A stretch of 64,000 nucleotides of DNA from Marixanthomonas sp. SCSIO 43207 (GTDB taxonomy: Bacteria; Bacteroidota; Bacteroidia; Flavobacteriales; Flavobacteriaceae), in assembly GCF_019904255.1 (NCBI RefSeq), contig NZ_CP063203.1, forward strand, positions 1 through 64,000, in the 5' to 3' direction. A program made the translations under genes and the position numbers. Position 1 is the stretch's first letter. Every line of letters starts with the position of its first letter. The notes under the pieces were generated by a model, which was given only the letters and a program-made list of their open reading frames with translations, was not told the origin of the DNA and ran no database searches. Shown here piece by piece: positions 26,581 to 35,323 of the stretch.

Positions 26581-26665
26581 AACCCTTTTATTTGTAGAGC
26601 TTTCAGAAAGCGGATGCTATAAGGTTGCGTTTTTGTTTAATTTCAGAAATCTTCATTATTTTCCA

Positions 26666-26696
26666 TTTGTCCATTCAGTAAAAAAAACTATCTTTG
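26666..26696 (+). promoter_or_regulatory. rplS promoter (TTTG-N19-TATCTTTG)
   Basis: TTTG at 26666-26669 and TATCTTTG at 26689-26696 are separated by exactly 19 bases. This is a perfect match to the Bacteroidota promoter consensus and the best example in the window. Confidence 0.85.
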
Positions 26697-26769
26697 CACG
26701 CGTTTTAATTCAACCTCTGGCGAAAACCGTGTATGTTGTTTTAAACTAGAACCATAGACAAACAAAACC

Positions 26770-27120
26770 ATGGAATCGTTAATTAAATTTGTTCAAGACG
26801 AATTTGTAACTAAAAAAGAATTTCCAAAATTCAGTGCTGGAGATACTATCACTGTTTATTATGAAATTCGTGAAGGTGATAAAACAAGAACTCAGTTCTT
26901 TAGAGGAGTTGTTATCCAAATTAAAGGAAGCGGTGCTACTCAAACATTCACCATTAGAAAAATGTCTGGTACAGTAGGTGTAGAGCGTATCTTCCCTATG
27001 AACTTGCCGGCACTTCAAAAAATTGAGATCAATAAAATAGGTAGCGTACGTAGAAAACGTATTTACTACTTTAGAGGTCTTACCGGTAAAAAAGCTAGAA
27101 TTAGAGAAAAACGTAGCTAA
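26770..27120 (+). CDS. rplS: 50S ribosomal protein L19
   Basis: Ribosomal protein at the 30S-50S interface. The 116 residues have the standard features: KFSAGDTITVYYEI, KTRTQFFRGVVIQIKGSG, TFTIRKMSGTVGVERIFP and the basic C-terminal RRKRIYYFRGLTGKKARIRE. It is transcribed alone: a consensus promoter lies 74 bases upstream and a strong terminator just after. The usual rpsP-rimM-trmD-rplS operon is broken up here. Confidence 0.98.
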   Translation: MESLIKFVQDEFVTKKEFPKFSAGDTITVYYEIREGDKTRTQFFRGVVIQIKGSGATQTFTIRKMSGTVGVERIFPMNLPALQKIEINKIGSVRRKRIYYFRGLTGKKARIREKRS

Positions 27121-27143
27121 TTTGGCTTTTTACAAAAGAACAC

Positions 27144-27173
27144 AAAAGCGATCTGATACAGGTCGCTTTTTTT
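27144..27173 (+). terminator. Intrinsic terminator of rplS
   Basis: AAAAGCGATCT pairs with AGGTCGCTTTT (one G-T wobble) around a five-base loop and is followed by further T residues. Confidence 0.88.
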
Positions 27174-27232
27174 ATGAACAAATGTTAATAACCCAAGTTT
27201 ATAACGTGTTTATATTAAACCAATTAGATAGC

Positions 27233-27262
27233 TTGTTTTTTAAAAAAACCAACTTATATTAG
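27233..27262 (+). promoter_or_regulatory. Promoter of an orphan RNA gene
   Basis: TTG at 27233-27235 and TATATTAG at 27255-27262 are separated by 19 bases, close to TTTG-N19-TAnnTTTG. No reading frame starts near the expected start site (about 27268). Confidence 0.6.
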
Positions 27263-27267
27263 CAGTA

Positions 27268-27575
27268 TCAAAATGATGTAACAATCATGGCGAAAACATA
27301 AAGTAACGTTCTTTAACATCTTTTTTTAATTGCTTGAACCGCTAACAATCTCACGAAAGTTAGTTTAAGATTAAAAAAAGTAGAGATAAATTTTAGGTTG
27401 AAACTGTATTCAAGATACGCAACCATCTTATAAAGTTTGTCTCGATTGTTGAAATCGTGTCACAACTGCAAGGGTTTAATAAACTTGCTTTACATCATTA
27501 AAGATGAGTTGGCAAAGACAGATTTCACAAGGAGCCATATCAAGGTAGCAATACGATGATATGGCTTTTCTTGTT
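27268..27575 (+). ncRNA. Unidentified structured RNA of about 300 nt
   Basis: Between rplS and lptB lies a stretch with a promoter at one end and a terminator at the other and no plausible coding frame. Pairings seen by eye: AACAATC (27344-27350) with GATTGTT (27444-27450); inside that GAGATAAA with TTTGTCTC, then GGTTG with CAACC, then GTAT with ATAC, giving a long nested hairpin with internal bulges; and TGAACC with GGTTTA outside. It lacks the conserved cores of tmRNA and RNase P. A long rod with bulges is compatible with a 6S-type RNA (6S-Flavo should be tested), but the identity is open. Ends are approximate. Confidence 0.55.
27533..27575 (+). terminator. Terminator of the orphan RNA
   Basis: AGCCATATCA pairs perfectly with TGATATGGCT (14-base loop) and is followed by TTTCTTGTTTTT. 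It lies before the lptB start and so ends a transcript that is not lptB. Confidence 0.8.
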
Positions 27576-27669
27576 TTTATACTTTTCAGAACATGATTTA
27601 AGAAAACCACAAGACCATCCTCATTGTATTTTAAGTATCTTTACACAAAATGTAATGCTAATACAGTCA

Positions 27670-28413
27670 ATGAAGTTAAAAGCAGATAATCTTATAAAGT
27701 CATACAAAGGTCGTAAAGTAGTAAAAGGAATTACTGTTGAGGTAAATCAAGGAGAGATTGTAGGACTATTAGGTCCCAATGGGGCTGGTAAAACTACTTC
27801 TTTTTACATGATTGTAGGGTTAATTAAGCCTAATGGAGGGCAAATCTTTCTAGAGGGCACCAATATTACCAAATACCCCATGTACAAACGCGCTCAAAAC
27901 GGAATTGGATACTTAGCCCAAGAAGCTTCTGTGTTCAGGAAGTTAAGCATTGAAGACAATATTTTAAGTGTGTTACAGCTTACCAATCTTTCAAAAAAAG
28001 AACAACATATGAAAATGGAGTCGCTCATTGAAGAGTTTGGCTTAAATCACATTCGTAAAAATCGCGGTGATTTATTAAGTGGTGGAGAACGTCGTCGAAC
28101 CGAAATTGCACGCGCTCTAGCTACAGATCCGCATTTTATTTTACTAGATGAACCCTTTGCAGGTGTTGATCCCGTAGCAGTTGAAGACATACAGCGCATT
28201 GTTGCTCAATTAAAAAAGAAAAATATTGGTATTCTTATCACCGATCACAATGTACAAGAAACCCTAGCCATTACAGATCGTACATATTTAATGTTTGAAG
28301 GTAGTATATTAAAACACGGCGAACCGGAAGATTTGGCAAACGATGAGATGGTTCGGAAGGTTTACTTAGGGCAAAACTTTGAACTTCGGAAGAAAAAATT
28401 ATTTCAAGATTAA
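27670..28413 (+). CDS. lptB: LPS export ABC transporter ATP-binding protein LptB
   Basis: Cytoplasmic ATPase that powers LPS extraction by LptFG and transport over the Lpt bridge. From the ATG at 27670 the protein has 247 residues beginning MKLKADNLIKSY, the normal LptB start; the frame is open further upstream, but that stretch covers the terminator of the preceding RNA gene. ATG 27655 is a possible alternative. Walker A GPNGAGKT 35-42, signature LSGGERRR near 136-143, Walker B FILLDEP near 157-162 and the switch histidine in TDHNVQ are all present. Confidence 0.96.
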   Translation: MKLKADNLIKSYKGRKVVKGITVEVNQGEIVGLLGPNGAGKTTSFYMIVGLIKPNGGQIFLEGTNITKYPMYKRAQNGIGYLAQEASVFRKLSIEDNILSVLQLTNLSKKEQHMKMESLIEEFGLNHIRKNRGDLLSGGERRRTEIARALATDPHFILLDEPFAGVDPVAVEDIQRIVAQLKKKNIGILITDHNVQETLAITDRTYLMFEGSILKHGEPEDLANDEMVRKVYLGQNFELRKKKLFQD

Positions 28414-28430
28414 TAGCAAACAGTACAAGA

Positions 28431-28447
28431 GTGAGACACTTTCTCAC
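28431..28447. terminator. Weak hairpin after lptB
   Basis: GTGAGA and TCTCAC pair around a five-base loop. The downstream tail is pyrimidine-rich rather than pure T, so termination is uncertain. Confidence 0.35.
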
Positions 28448-28535
28448 CTTCTCTTCTAGTTCAGAATAAAAACGGTTGATTGCCTCTTTCTTAAAAGCTT
28501 ACTTTTAAGACATGTATACTTAAAAAAGCTAGGAG

Positions 28536-29288
28536 TTACTTGCTTTGAACCTTTGAATTGGTAAGTAATGAAAGAATAATATAAATTCCTATTAATACCG
28601 GAATTGCTATAAACTTCAATAAAAAAACAGCTAGTAAACTTACCACAATAAATACATACCGAATGATATTGCTTTTAATATCCCAAGTTTTAAACTTTAA
28701 AGCAAATAAGGGAATTTCGGCATTTAACAACAAGCTACTCATTACCGTAAGCGCTATAAGAACCCAAGGATTTAAAACCACATTTTCTAACCCTTCAAAG
28801 TACTGAAAATGTAGCATTAGCGGAATACTCAATATTAACAAGGCATTTGCCGGTGTGGGTAACCCAATAAAACTAGTAGTTTGTCTTGTATCTACATTAA
28901 ATTTTGCTAGACGATATGCTGATGCAACTGCTATTAAAAGTCCAATAAACGGTACATAACTTTCTATTCCACTATTCCAACTTGCTTCTGAAAGTAGATT
29001 GGTCATTATTAAATGATGGCCTAAGGTAGCTTCAGAAAGTAATTGCACCATCACGATGGCAGGAGCAAGTCCGCTTGTAATCAAATCGGCTAAAGAGTCA
29101 AGCTCTAGTCCTACGTCACTTTGAGCGTCTAGCAATCTAGCTGCAAGACCATCAAAAAAATCAAAGAAAATTCCGAAGAAAACAAAAAACGAAGCAGTGA
29201 TTAAATCCCCTGATACGGCAAAGAGTACAGCAACACTTCCACAGAGTAGATTAAGGGATGTTATAATATTGGGTAGTTGTTTTATCAT
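28536..29288 (-). CDS. pssA: CDP-diacylglycerol--serine O-phosphatidyltransferase
   Basis: Integral membrane enzyme making phosphatidylserine, the precursor of phosphatidylethanolamine. 250 residues, multi-spanning. The CDP-alcohol phosphotransferase signature DG-x2-AR-x8-G-x3-D-x3-D is exact: D46, G47, A50, R51, G60, D64, D68. Segments such as GLPTPANALLILSIPL, typical of the serine-specific type II enzyme, support the substrate call over phosphatidylglycerophosphate synthase. It is transcribed alone, convergent with lptB and divergent from the PorV-like gene. Confidence 0.94.
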   Translation of the reverse strand: MIKQLPNIITSLNLLCGSVAVLFAVSGDLITASFFVFFGIFFDFFDGLAARLLDAQSDVGLELDSLADLITSGLAPAIVMVQLLSEATLGHHLIMTNLLSEASWNSGIESYVPFIGLLIAVASAYRLAKFNVDTRQTTSFIGLPTPANALLILSIPLMLHFQYFEGLENVVLNPWVLIALTVMSSLLLNAEIPLFALKFKTWDIKSNIIRYVFIVVSLLAVFLLKFIAIPVLIGIYIILSLLTNSKVQSK

Positions 29289-29385
29289 AGTCGTGTAAAA
29301 ATAGCAAAGTATTTTCGTCTAACAGTATAGAAATACAATATGTAGCCAAAAATATAGTTTACTATTGTAGAAAATTGTAGGATAT

Positions 29386-30471
29386 TTGCGCAAAATTAAA
29401 AGCTTGAGAAAGAATTTATTTTTACTTTTTTTATTAGTAGCCCTATCGGTTCATGCACAAACAACTAGAAAGTATTCAAATGAATTTATGAATATTGGAG
29501 TTGATGCAGCCGCTTTTGGTATGGCTAATGCAGTTACGGCTTCTACAGCCGATGTAAATTCAGGCTATTGGAACCCGGCAGGACTTGTAAATCTGGAAGA
29601 CAATCAATTGGCTTTGATGCACGCTTCTTATTTTGCAAACATCGCCAACTATGATTATGGTGCATTTGCAATGCCGTTAGACGATCGCAGTGTGGTTGCC
29701 TTATCGTTGATTCGGTTTGGGGTTGATGATATTTTAAATACCACACAATTAATTGATGATCAAGGAAATATTGATTACAATCGCATCAGTCTATTTTCTA
29801 CAGCAGATTATGGTGTGACATTTTCGTATGCTCGTGCGTTGCCTCTTGATGGTTTAAACGTGGGGGTTAATGCAAAAGTGATACGCCGCATAATAGGTGA
29901 TTTTGCTTCGTCATGGGGTTTTGGTTTTGATGCCGGACTACAATTTAAAACCGGCGATTGGAATTTTGGTCTTATGGCACGAGATATCACAACCACTTTC
30001 AATGCTTGGAGTATTGATGAAGAAGAATTTGCAACCGTACAAGGAGCTGTGGAGGGTCAAAACCAAGAACTCCCTGAAACTACCGAAATCACCATACCAA
30101 AATTACAATTAGGAGTGTCTAGAAGGTTTGTATTTCATTACGACTTTTCATTGCTAGCCGAAGTAGATTTTAACTTCCGTTTTGCTGAAACCAACGATGT
30201 TTTTTCAACATCATTTACAAGTATGACACCAGCCGCCGGTTTGCAGTTTGGATACATTGATATGGTATTTGTACGTGCCGGAGTAGGTAATTTTCAAAAC
30301 ATTCAACAACTTGACGGAAGTGATTCAGTAGGTTTTCAGCCTAACATTGGTGTAGGTTTTAAATACAAAGGCATTCAGGTAGATTATGCACTTACAGATA
30401 TTGGTGATCAAAGTGCTGCATTATACTCCAATGTGTTTTCATTAAAGTTAGACTGGAGCGTTTTTAGGTAG
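29386..30471 (+). CDS. PorV/PorQ-family outer-membrane protein (PorV2-like)
   Basis: Outer-membrane beta-barrel of the FadL-like PorV family, associated with type IX secretion. About 361 residues with a signal peptide ending VHAQ, then TTRKYSNEFMNIGVDAAAFGMANAVTA and NSGYWNPAGLVNLEDNQLALMHASYF, which define the family; the remainder alternates beta strands to a C-terminal FSLKLDWSVFR. There is no ATG: TTG at 29386 or TTG at 29404 must start it. A GATATTTG box at 29381-29388 overlaps the first TTG, which would favour 29404 if it is the promoter. Confidence 0.82.
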   Translation: MRKIKSLRKNLFLLFLLVALSVHAQTTRKYSNEFMNIGVDAAAFGMANAVTASTADVNSGYWNPAGLVNLEDNQLALMHASYFANIANYDYGAFAMPLDDRSVVALSLIRFGVDDILNTTQLIDDQGNIDYNRISLFSTADYGVTFSYARALPLDGLNVGVNAKVIRRIIGDFASSWGFGFDAGLQFKTGDWNFGLMARDITTTFNAWSIDEEEFATVQGAVEGQNQELPETTEITIPKLQLGVSRRFVFHYDFSLLAEVDFNFRFAETNDVFSTSFTSMTPAAGLQFGYIDMVFVRAGVGNFQNIQQLDGSDSVGFQPNIGVGFKYKGIQVDYALTDIGDQSAALYSNVFSLKLDWSVFR

Positions 30472-30473
30472 GT

Positions 30474-30535
30474 CTCGAGGTCTCGATACTATTTTACTTG
30501 ACCTCTCGGTCAATTAAAATCACTCAACCTGACTT
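30474..30535. repeat. Degenerate copy of the CTCGATAC...CTGAC palindromic repeat
   Basis: The stretch begins CTCGAGGTCTCGATAC, contains a TTGACC-TCTC-GGTCAA hairpin and ends CACTCAACCTGAC. The ends resemble those of the two 54-bp repeats at 43622 and 43870 (TCTCGATAC... CACTCGAACTGAC), with a different stem. It probably belongs to the same interspersed family. Confidence 0.45.
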
Positions 30536-30565
30536 GTTGATTTATATTCATCTTCTTATAATTTC

Positions 30566-30594
30566 TTGAAATATATAAAGAAAGCTTATTTTTG
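30566..30594 (+). promoter_or_regulatory. Promoter of the DUF4105 gene
   Basis: TTG at 30566-30568 and TATTTTTG at 30587-30594 with an 18-base spacer. The -7 box is an exact TAnnTTTG match. The transcript should start near 30600, about 20 bases before the proposed CTG start. Confidence 0.65.
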
Positions 30595-30620
30595 AAACAG
30601 AAATTTAAAACTCTGTTATT

Positions 30621-31808
30621 CTGAAAGCAAAACTTTTTATTACCACCCTACTCCTCTTGTTACTGACCCTTTCAGTAAAAGCACAATACACTTCGTTATC
30701 GGAAAATGCTGAAGTGAGTATTTTAACCATTGGTCCTGGCGACCAATTGTACGATAAGTTTGGGCATAGTGCTTTTAGAGTGCAAGATAAAACCAATGGC
30801 TTTGATATCGTGTATAATTATGGAGTATATGATTTTAACACGCCTAATTTCTATACCAAATTTGCACGCGGAAAACTATTATACCAGCTTGGCGTAAGTT
30901 ATTATGAGCCCTTTTACAATAGTTACGTTGCCCAGAATAGATGGATTAAAGAACAAACGCTTAATTTAACATATTCTGAAAAGCAAGCGGTTTTTAATTT
31001 TCTTCAAAACAACGCAAAACCTGAAAACCGAGACTACAAATACGACTTTTTTTATGATAACTGTGCTACCAAAATACGTGATGTTTTAAAAGAGGTTCTC
31101 GGTAACGACCTACAATACACAGCCGATTTTGTAGAAGAAGAGTATACCTTTAGAGAATTAATTCAGAAAAATTTACATTGGAATACTTGGGGAAGCTTAG
31201 GGATTGATGTTGCTTTGGGTGCAGTAATTGACAAAAGAGCTTCAGCTTGGGAGTATCAATTTTTACCGGATTATATTTTCAAAGCTGCCGAAACTGCTAC
31301 CATAACAAGAGGAAGTAGCAAAGAACAGTTGGTTAAAGATACGACCACACTATTTAATAATACCCCAAAAGAGCAGGGTTCTTTCTTTTTTACGAGTCCG
31401 TTGTTTGTTTTTGGATTGCTAGGAACCTTAATTGTATTGATAACGTATACGGACAAGAAAAATAACAAGCGTAGTAAAATTTTGGATGCAGGTATCTTTA
31501 TTGTTACCGGCTTGATTGGTGTTTTGCTATTACTTTTATGGTTTGGAACAGATCACACTGCCACTGCTGCAAACTACAATATGCTATGGGCGTTTCCGCT
31601 GAGTTTGTTTTTAGCAGGATTGATTGCTAAACGTTTTCCAAAGGCTTGGATTACAAAATATGGTTTCTTTCTATTGGTACTACTAGGGTTATTAACTGTA
31701 CATTGGATTTCTGGCGTACAAACATTTGCACCGGCATTGCTACCTGTACTTATTGCATTGGCAATACGCTACATCTTTTTAATAGGATATTTAAAAAAGG
31801 AAGTGTAA
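30621..31808 (+). CDS. DUF4105 membrane protein with non-canonical start
   Basis: The first standard start codon (TTG 30657) falls inside a signal peptide and leaves it without its charged n-region. Reading upstream in frame to the stop at 30606 gives (CTG)-KAKLFITTLLLLLLTLSVKAQ, a textbook signal peptide starting at CTG 30621; ATT 30618 is the other option. About 395 residues. The N-terminal half matches DUF4105 (ILTIGPGDQLYDKFGHSAFRVQD, YDFFYDNCATKIRDVL), a periplasmic papain-like/NlpC-type domain with a possible catalytic Cys in DNCATK. The C-terminal part has about five membrane helices. Function unknown. Confidence 0.75.
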   Translation: MKAKLFITTLLLLLLTLSVKAQYTSLSENAEVSILTIGPGDQLYDKFGHSAFRVQDKTNGFDIVYNYGVYDFNTPNFYTKFARGKLLYQLGVSYYEPFYNSYVAQNRWIKEQTLNLTYSEKQAVFNFLQNNAKPENRDYKYDFFYDNCATKIRDVLKEVLGNDLQYTADFVEEEYTFRELIQKNLHWNTWGSLGIDVALGAVIDKRASAWEYQFLPDYIFKAAETATITRGSSKEQLVKDTTTLFNNTPKEQGSFFFTSPLFVFGLLGTLIVLITYTDKKNNKRSKILDAGIFIVTGLIGVLLLLLWFGTDHTATAANYNMLWAFPLSLFLAGLIAKRFPKAWITKYGFFLLVLLGLLTVHWISGVQTFAPALLPVLIALAIRYIFLIGYLKKEV

Positions 31809-31836
31809 AACCTCTTTAGCTTACCAAAAAATAACA

Positions 31837-33222
31837 TTACTGTCCTCTAAAAAAGATAATGGTACTGAGTGTTTTCAAAATGATTTTACTGTCTAAAAAG
31901 AAACTTCTGCGCTTGATGTAGTAAAGGTCGTATTGTAATTTTTCCAAAGCATCGTCTTGTGTCATGCCGTACTTTGCATTTACTTGCGCCCAACCTGTTA
32001 CACCGGGCTTGATAAAGTGGCGTATTTCATAAAACGGAATTTGTTTTGAAAGTGTTTTAACAAACATAGGGCGTTCCGGTCTTGGCCCAATAATGCTCAT
32101 ATCGCCTCGTATAACATTGATAAACTGCGGTATCTCATCGATACGCGTACGACGCAAAAACTTCCCAAAAGGAGTAATACGGGTGTCTTTTTTTTGCGCA
32201 TATTGTGCTCCATTTTTTTCAGCATCAATAATCATACTCCGCAACTTATAAATATTAAATAATCGGCCATTTTTACCCACTCGTTCTTGCTTATAGAATA
32301 TAGGACCTTTATTACCCAATACATTTCCTAGAATTATAAGCGGTGAAATAAGCAAACCAAATAACAGCCCGATAATAGATAATAGTAGATCCATTAAGCG
32401 ATGAAAAAATAAGTACAGTTTATTTTGATTGCTTCGGCTAAAAGGGAAATAACGATAAAAATCTTCGGCTATAAATTGTACCGGTACTTTTCTATTTAAT
32501 TCTTCATAAACGTGCGTATACTCTTTAATAGGCATTCCACTCTCCAGCAACCTGATTAATTGGTTATTAAGCTGAAGGGTCATTTCTTCAGATTTTGTTA
32601 ATGCCACTACAATTTCAGATATGGCATATTTATTAATTGTTTCGGTGAGGCTGTCACTTTTAAACTCAATTAAAGCGTCACTTAAATATTCAGTATCGCC
32701 AGTATTTACATATCCGAAAACTCGATAATTAGGGTCTGATTTCTCTAAGGATTGTGCTACTTCGCCTATTTCTTTTGAATTTCCGATAAGCAATACGCGT
32801 TTAAAAAAACGAGGCGCTGAAATGAAGGTGATATACACGTACCGCCAAACAAAAAGTGCTATGTTCACAGCTAGAAAAAAGTAAAGAATCTGCAAACGGT
32901 TTGCGGGTAAGGTTGGTGTGTAAAAAGGTGTTAATAAGTAACATAGAACGGTAACGGAGGCTGTAAGAATTATATTTTGAATTACAGTTTCCAACTTACT
33001 GGCTTTTTGTAAGTTATACAATTCAAAAATGGTAGCAAAAACGGTAAGATAAACTGCCAAAACGATGGACCAAACCCAATGGTCTGAGTTTATTTTAAAG
33101 TAATCAAAATCAAATATCTGACCTATAAGATAAAGTAAACAAAGTACGGCTGCTATATCAAATATGCGCAGCAGGATTTTACGTTCGGAAATTTCAAAAT
33201 GAATCGTTCCTTTTTGCGTCAT
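31837..33222 (-). CDS. Polyprenyl-phosphate sugar-1-phosphate transferase (WcaJ/WbaP type)
   Basis: Initiating enzyme of polysaccharide assembly: transfers a sugar-1-phosphate from a nucleotide sugar to undecaprenyl phosphate. 461 residues from the ATG at 33222 (16 codons inside the open frame). Four N-terminal membrane helices and a CoA-binding-like central domain (FKRVLLIGNSKEIG) lead to the catalytic domain: RLMDLLLSIIGLLFGLL, KGPIFYKQERVGKNG, YKLRSM, RRTRIDEIPQFINVI with the Asp-Glu pair, and IIGPRPERP. It is the last gene of the minus-strand cluster. The sugar is unknown. Confidence 0.94.
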   Translation of the reverse strand: MTQKGTIHFEISERKILLRIFDIAAVLCLLYLIGQIFDFDYFKINSDHWVWSIVLAVYLTVFATIFELYNLQKASKLETVIQNIILTASVTVLCYLLTPFYTPTLPANRLQILYFFLAVNIALFVWRYVYITFISAPRFFKRVLLIGNSKEIGEVAQSLEKSDPNYRVFGYVNTGDTEYLSDALIEFKSDSLTETINKYAISEIVVALTKSEEMTLQLNNQLIRLLESGMPIKEYTHVYEELNRKVPVQFIAEDFYRYFPFSRSNQNKLYLFFHRLMDLLLSIIGLLFGLLISPLIILGNVLGNKGPIFYKQERVGKNGRLFNIYKLRSMIIDAEKNGAQYAQKKDTRITPFGKFLRRTRIDEIPQFINVIRGDMSIIGPRPERPMFVKTLSKQIPFYEIRHFIKPGVTGWAQVNAKYGMTQDDALEKLQYDLYYIKRRSFFLDSKIILKTLSTIIFFRGQ

Positions 33223-33308
33223 GTCTTTGAAGTTGGAGTCGTAAAAGTAGAAAAAAATACAGATATGCAATACATATATCCTTTTTTACCCAATTCTATT
33301 TACAGAAT

Positions 33309-34250
33309 TTAACGTTCATTTTTTGGGGTGTTCAAGATGTCAAACTGAATGGCTTGTAACAGTAATTGAAATCCTAAAATTATTAATAACGCACTTATCA
33401 TAATTGTTCCCAAAGGAGTTAAGACTTCTTTACTAGCATAGTGATACCAGTTAATACCCCCAAAGAGAATTCCTGATAGGAATAAGAGATGACCAAATAC
33501 TAAGTAAAGACTTCCTATATTAAAATCATATACAAAATATGCTTTCCAAATTCTTGATACAAATCTTTTCAATAAATTGAGTCCGAAAAGAAAGGGCATA
33601 TTATATATGTTCATATTTGAGGTTTCCTCGCCGTAGATAGCCGGCATCGCTACTTCCTTTATACTTGCTTTTTGAAAGTATAACTCACTTATTAAAGACG
33701 TTTCAAAAAAGTAATTATTTGCTATATCGTGTTGGTTGAGAAGCGACCATTTTTCTTTGGATAAGGCAAAAAAACCGTTATTAAAATCAAAACAATTCCA
33801 ATATCCGGTAGCAACTTTACTTAAAAAAGAAAGAAATAAATTACCAAATCGTCTTGCCCAAGGCATTCTTTTTAACGCTCTAAAATCACGAAACCGATTC
33901 CCTTTTACAAAATCGTGCTTTGTAGTAAGTATGGGAGCAACCAATTGAGGAATATACTCAGTATCCATTTGATCATCGGCATCAAGCTTAATCATTACCG
34001 TTACGGTATCTAAATTTTCAAGGTAAGTAAAACCTGCTTTTGTTGCACCACCAACCCCTAGATTTTCTGATAAGTTTATTATAGTTACACTCTCATGAGA
34101 TTGTAAATATCCTTGCGGAAGAGGCTGAGAACTGTAGTCATTAACAACAATAATATGATTACTATAGTGTGATGCTTTCTCTACTACCGTTTCTATATGG
34201 TTTTGAGCATTATAATACGGAATCACAATACCAAGTTGTTGTATCATCAT
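33309..34250 (-). CDS. Family 2 glycosyltransferase with C-terminal membrane helices
   Basis: 313 residues. GT-A domain with LGIVIPYYNAQNHIETVV, VVNDYSSQP, LSENLGVGGATKAGF and a metal-binding DADDQ motif (KLDADDQMD). Two hydrophobic segments close the protein (about 235-265 and 280-305), resembling dolichol-phosphate-sugar synthase-like enzymes anchored to the membrane. It could make a polyprenyl-linked sugar donor or add a residue to the repeat unit. It lies next to the sugar-phosphate transferase. Confidence 0.88.
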   Translation of the reverse strand: MMIQQLGIVIPYYNAQNHIETVVEKASHYSNHIIVVNDYSSQPLPQGYLQSHESVTIINLSENLGVGGATKAGFTYLENLDTVTVMIKLDADDQMDTEYIPQLVAPILTTKHDFVKGNRFRDFRALKRMPWARRFGNLFLSFLSKVATGYWNCFDFNNGFFALSKEKWSLLNQHDIANNYFFETSLISELYFQKASIKEVAMPAIYGEETSNMNIYNMPFLFGLNLLKRFVSRIWKAYFVYDFNIGSLYLVFGHLLFLSGILFGGINWYHYASKEVLTPLGTIMISALLIILGFQLLLQAIQFDILNTPKNER

Positions 34251-34303
34251 AAAAGTTTTATAATTGAATCCCTAAACAGTTCTTAGGTAAAGATACTAGG
34301 TTC

Positions 34304-35323
34304 TTATAAAATAGCCTTCCATTTATTTTTAACAATATTCCAATCAAATTGCTCTACTTTTTTTCGAGCTTGATGCGCTAATTGAACGGAATCTACCGTA
34401 CCGGTAAGTATTGTTTCAATTTGATCTGTAAAAGCTATCGCATTGTTGGGGGTTACTAACAATCCATCTTTATTAGCATCTATTAAAAACGGGACACCAC
34501 CAACATTTGTAGATACAACCGGCAACCCCAATGCCATCGCTTCAATAACACTTACAGGAGTATTATCAACGTTTGTAGTGTTTATAAAAATGTCATACGC
34601 TTTAGATCGTTCAATCCATTCTTCTTTTGTTAAACCACCGGTAAATGTAACCGGAAGGTTTTTTTGCTTAGCATATGCTTTACACACTTCCAAAGACCCA
34701 TCTTTATCGGGACCTATCATACAGAGTTCAGCGTTTTTGTATCCTTTTTCAATAAGTAATTCTACAACCCTTACAGCGAGCATAGGGTTGTATAATTCGG
34801 AAAAAGAGCGAACCCATAAGAGTTTGGGTTGTGGTTTTTTCCGAATGAAGTATGAATAGTTGGCAATTTTAATAGAATTGGGAATGTAAGTAATATTTTT
34901 ATACCCTTCTCTGTTAAAAGCATCTTGTAAATACTGGGATGGCGCTACATTTGTCATTGCATTTCCAAATAGTTTTAAACTTTGCCTTTTACTTTGTTGC
35001 AACCTTACAGGAAGATTACCGCCGTGTAAAATTGGAATATAAGGAATATGGTAAAAGCGACAGACGGTGGCTACCGCTACTGCGTATTGAAAATTTAGTG
35101 TGCTGTATGTATCAATGAGTACTGCCGATGCCCATTTTCGATTGTTAAAAACCGTAACTAACATGTCTAATAATCGAATCGGTTTATTTTGTATAGAAGA
35201 AGCTGTTTTTAATACGTACCCTTCTTGTTTGAGTTGTGAAGCCAAATATTCTAAAGTACTTGGAGTATTCCCCTTTTTTGATAAACTATTCCCTATGTAT
35301 AGAATGTTATTTTTTCTTTTCAT
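34304..35323 (-). CDS. Family 4-type glycosyltransferase
   Basis: 339 residues from the ATG at 35323; the longer open frame (from 35371) runs back into the upstream gene and lacks similarity. GT-B fold: N-terminal LYIGNSLSKKGNTPSTLEYLA, middle PHI-like ILHGGNLPVRL, and C-terminal nucleotide-sugar site SVIEAMALGLPVVSTNVGG with the EX7E-type spacing. It overlaps the end of the O-antigen ligase-like gene by 17 bases. Probably adds one sugar of the repeat unit. Confidence 0.87.
   Translation of the reverse strand: MKRKNNILYIGNSLSKKGNTPSTLEYLASQLKQEGYVLKTASSIQNKPIRLLDMLVTVFNNRKWASAVLIDTYSTLNFQYAVAVATVCRFYHIPYIPILHGGNLPVRLQQSKRQSLKLFGNAMTNVAPSQYLQDAFNREGYKNITYIPNSIKIANYSYFIRKKPQPKLLWVRSFSELYNPMLAVRVVELLIEKGYKNAELCMIGPDKDGSLEVCKAYAKQKNLPVTFTGGLTKEEWIERSKAYDIFINTTNVDNTPVSVIEAMALGLPVVSTNVGGVPFLIDANKDGLLVTPNNAIAFTDQIETILTGTVDSVQLAHQARKKVEQFDWNIVKNKWKAIL

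Noticed and set aside
27268-27575. tmRNA or RNase P RNA
   Set aside because: The region lacks the tRNA-like ends and tag frame of tmRNA and the conserved core motif of type A RNase P RNA.
27556-27669. N-terminal extension of LptB
   Set aside because: The extension covers the terminator of the preceding RNA gene and has no LptB similarity; MKLKADNLIK at 27670 is the normal start.
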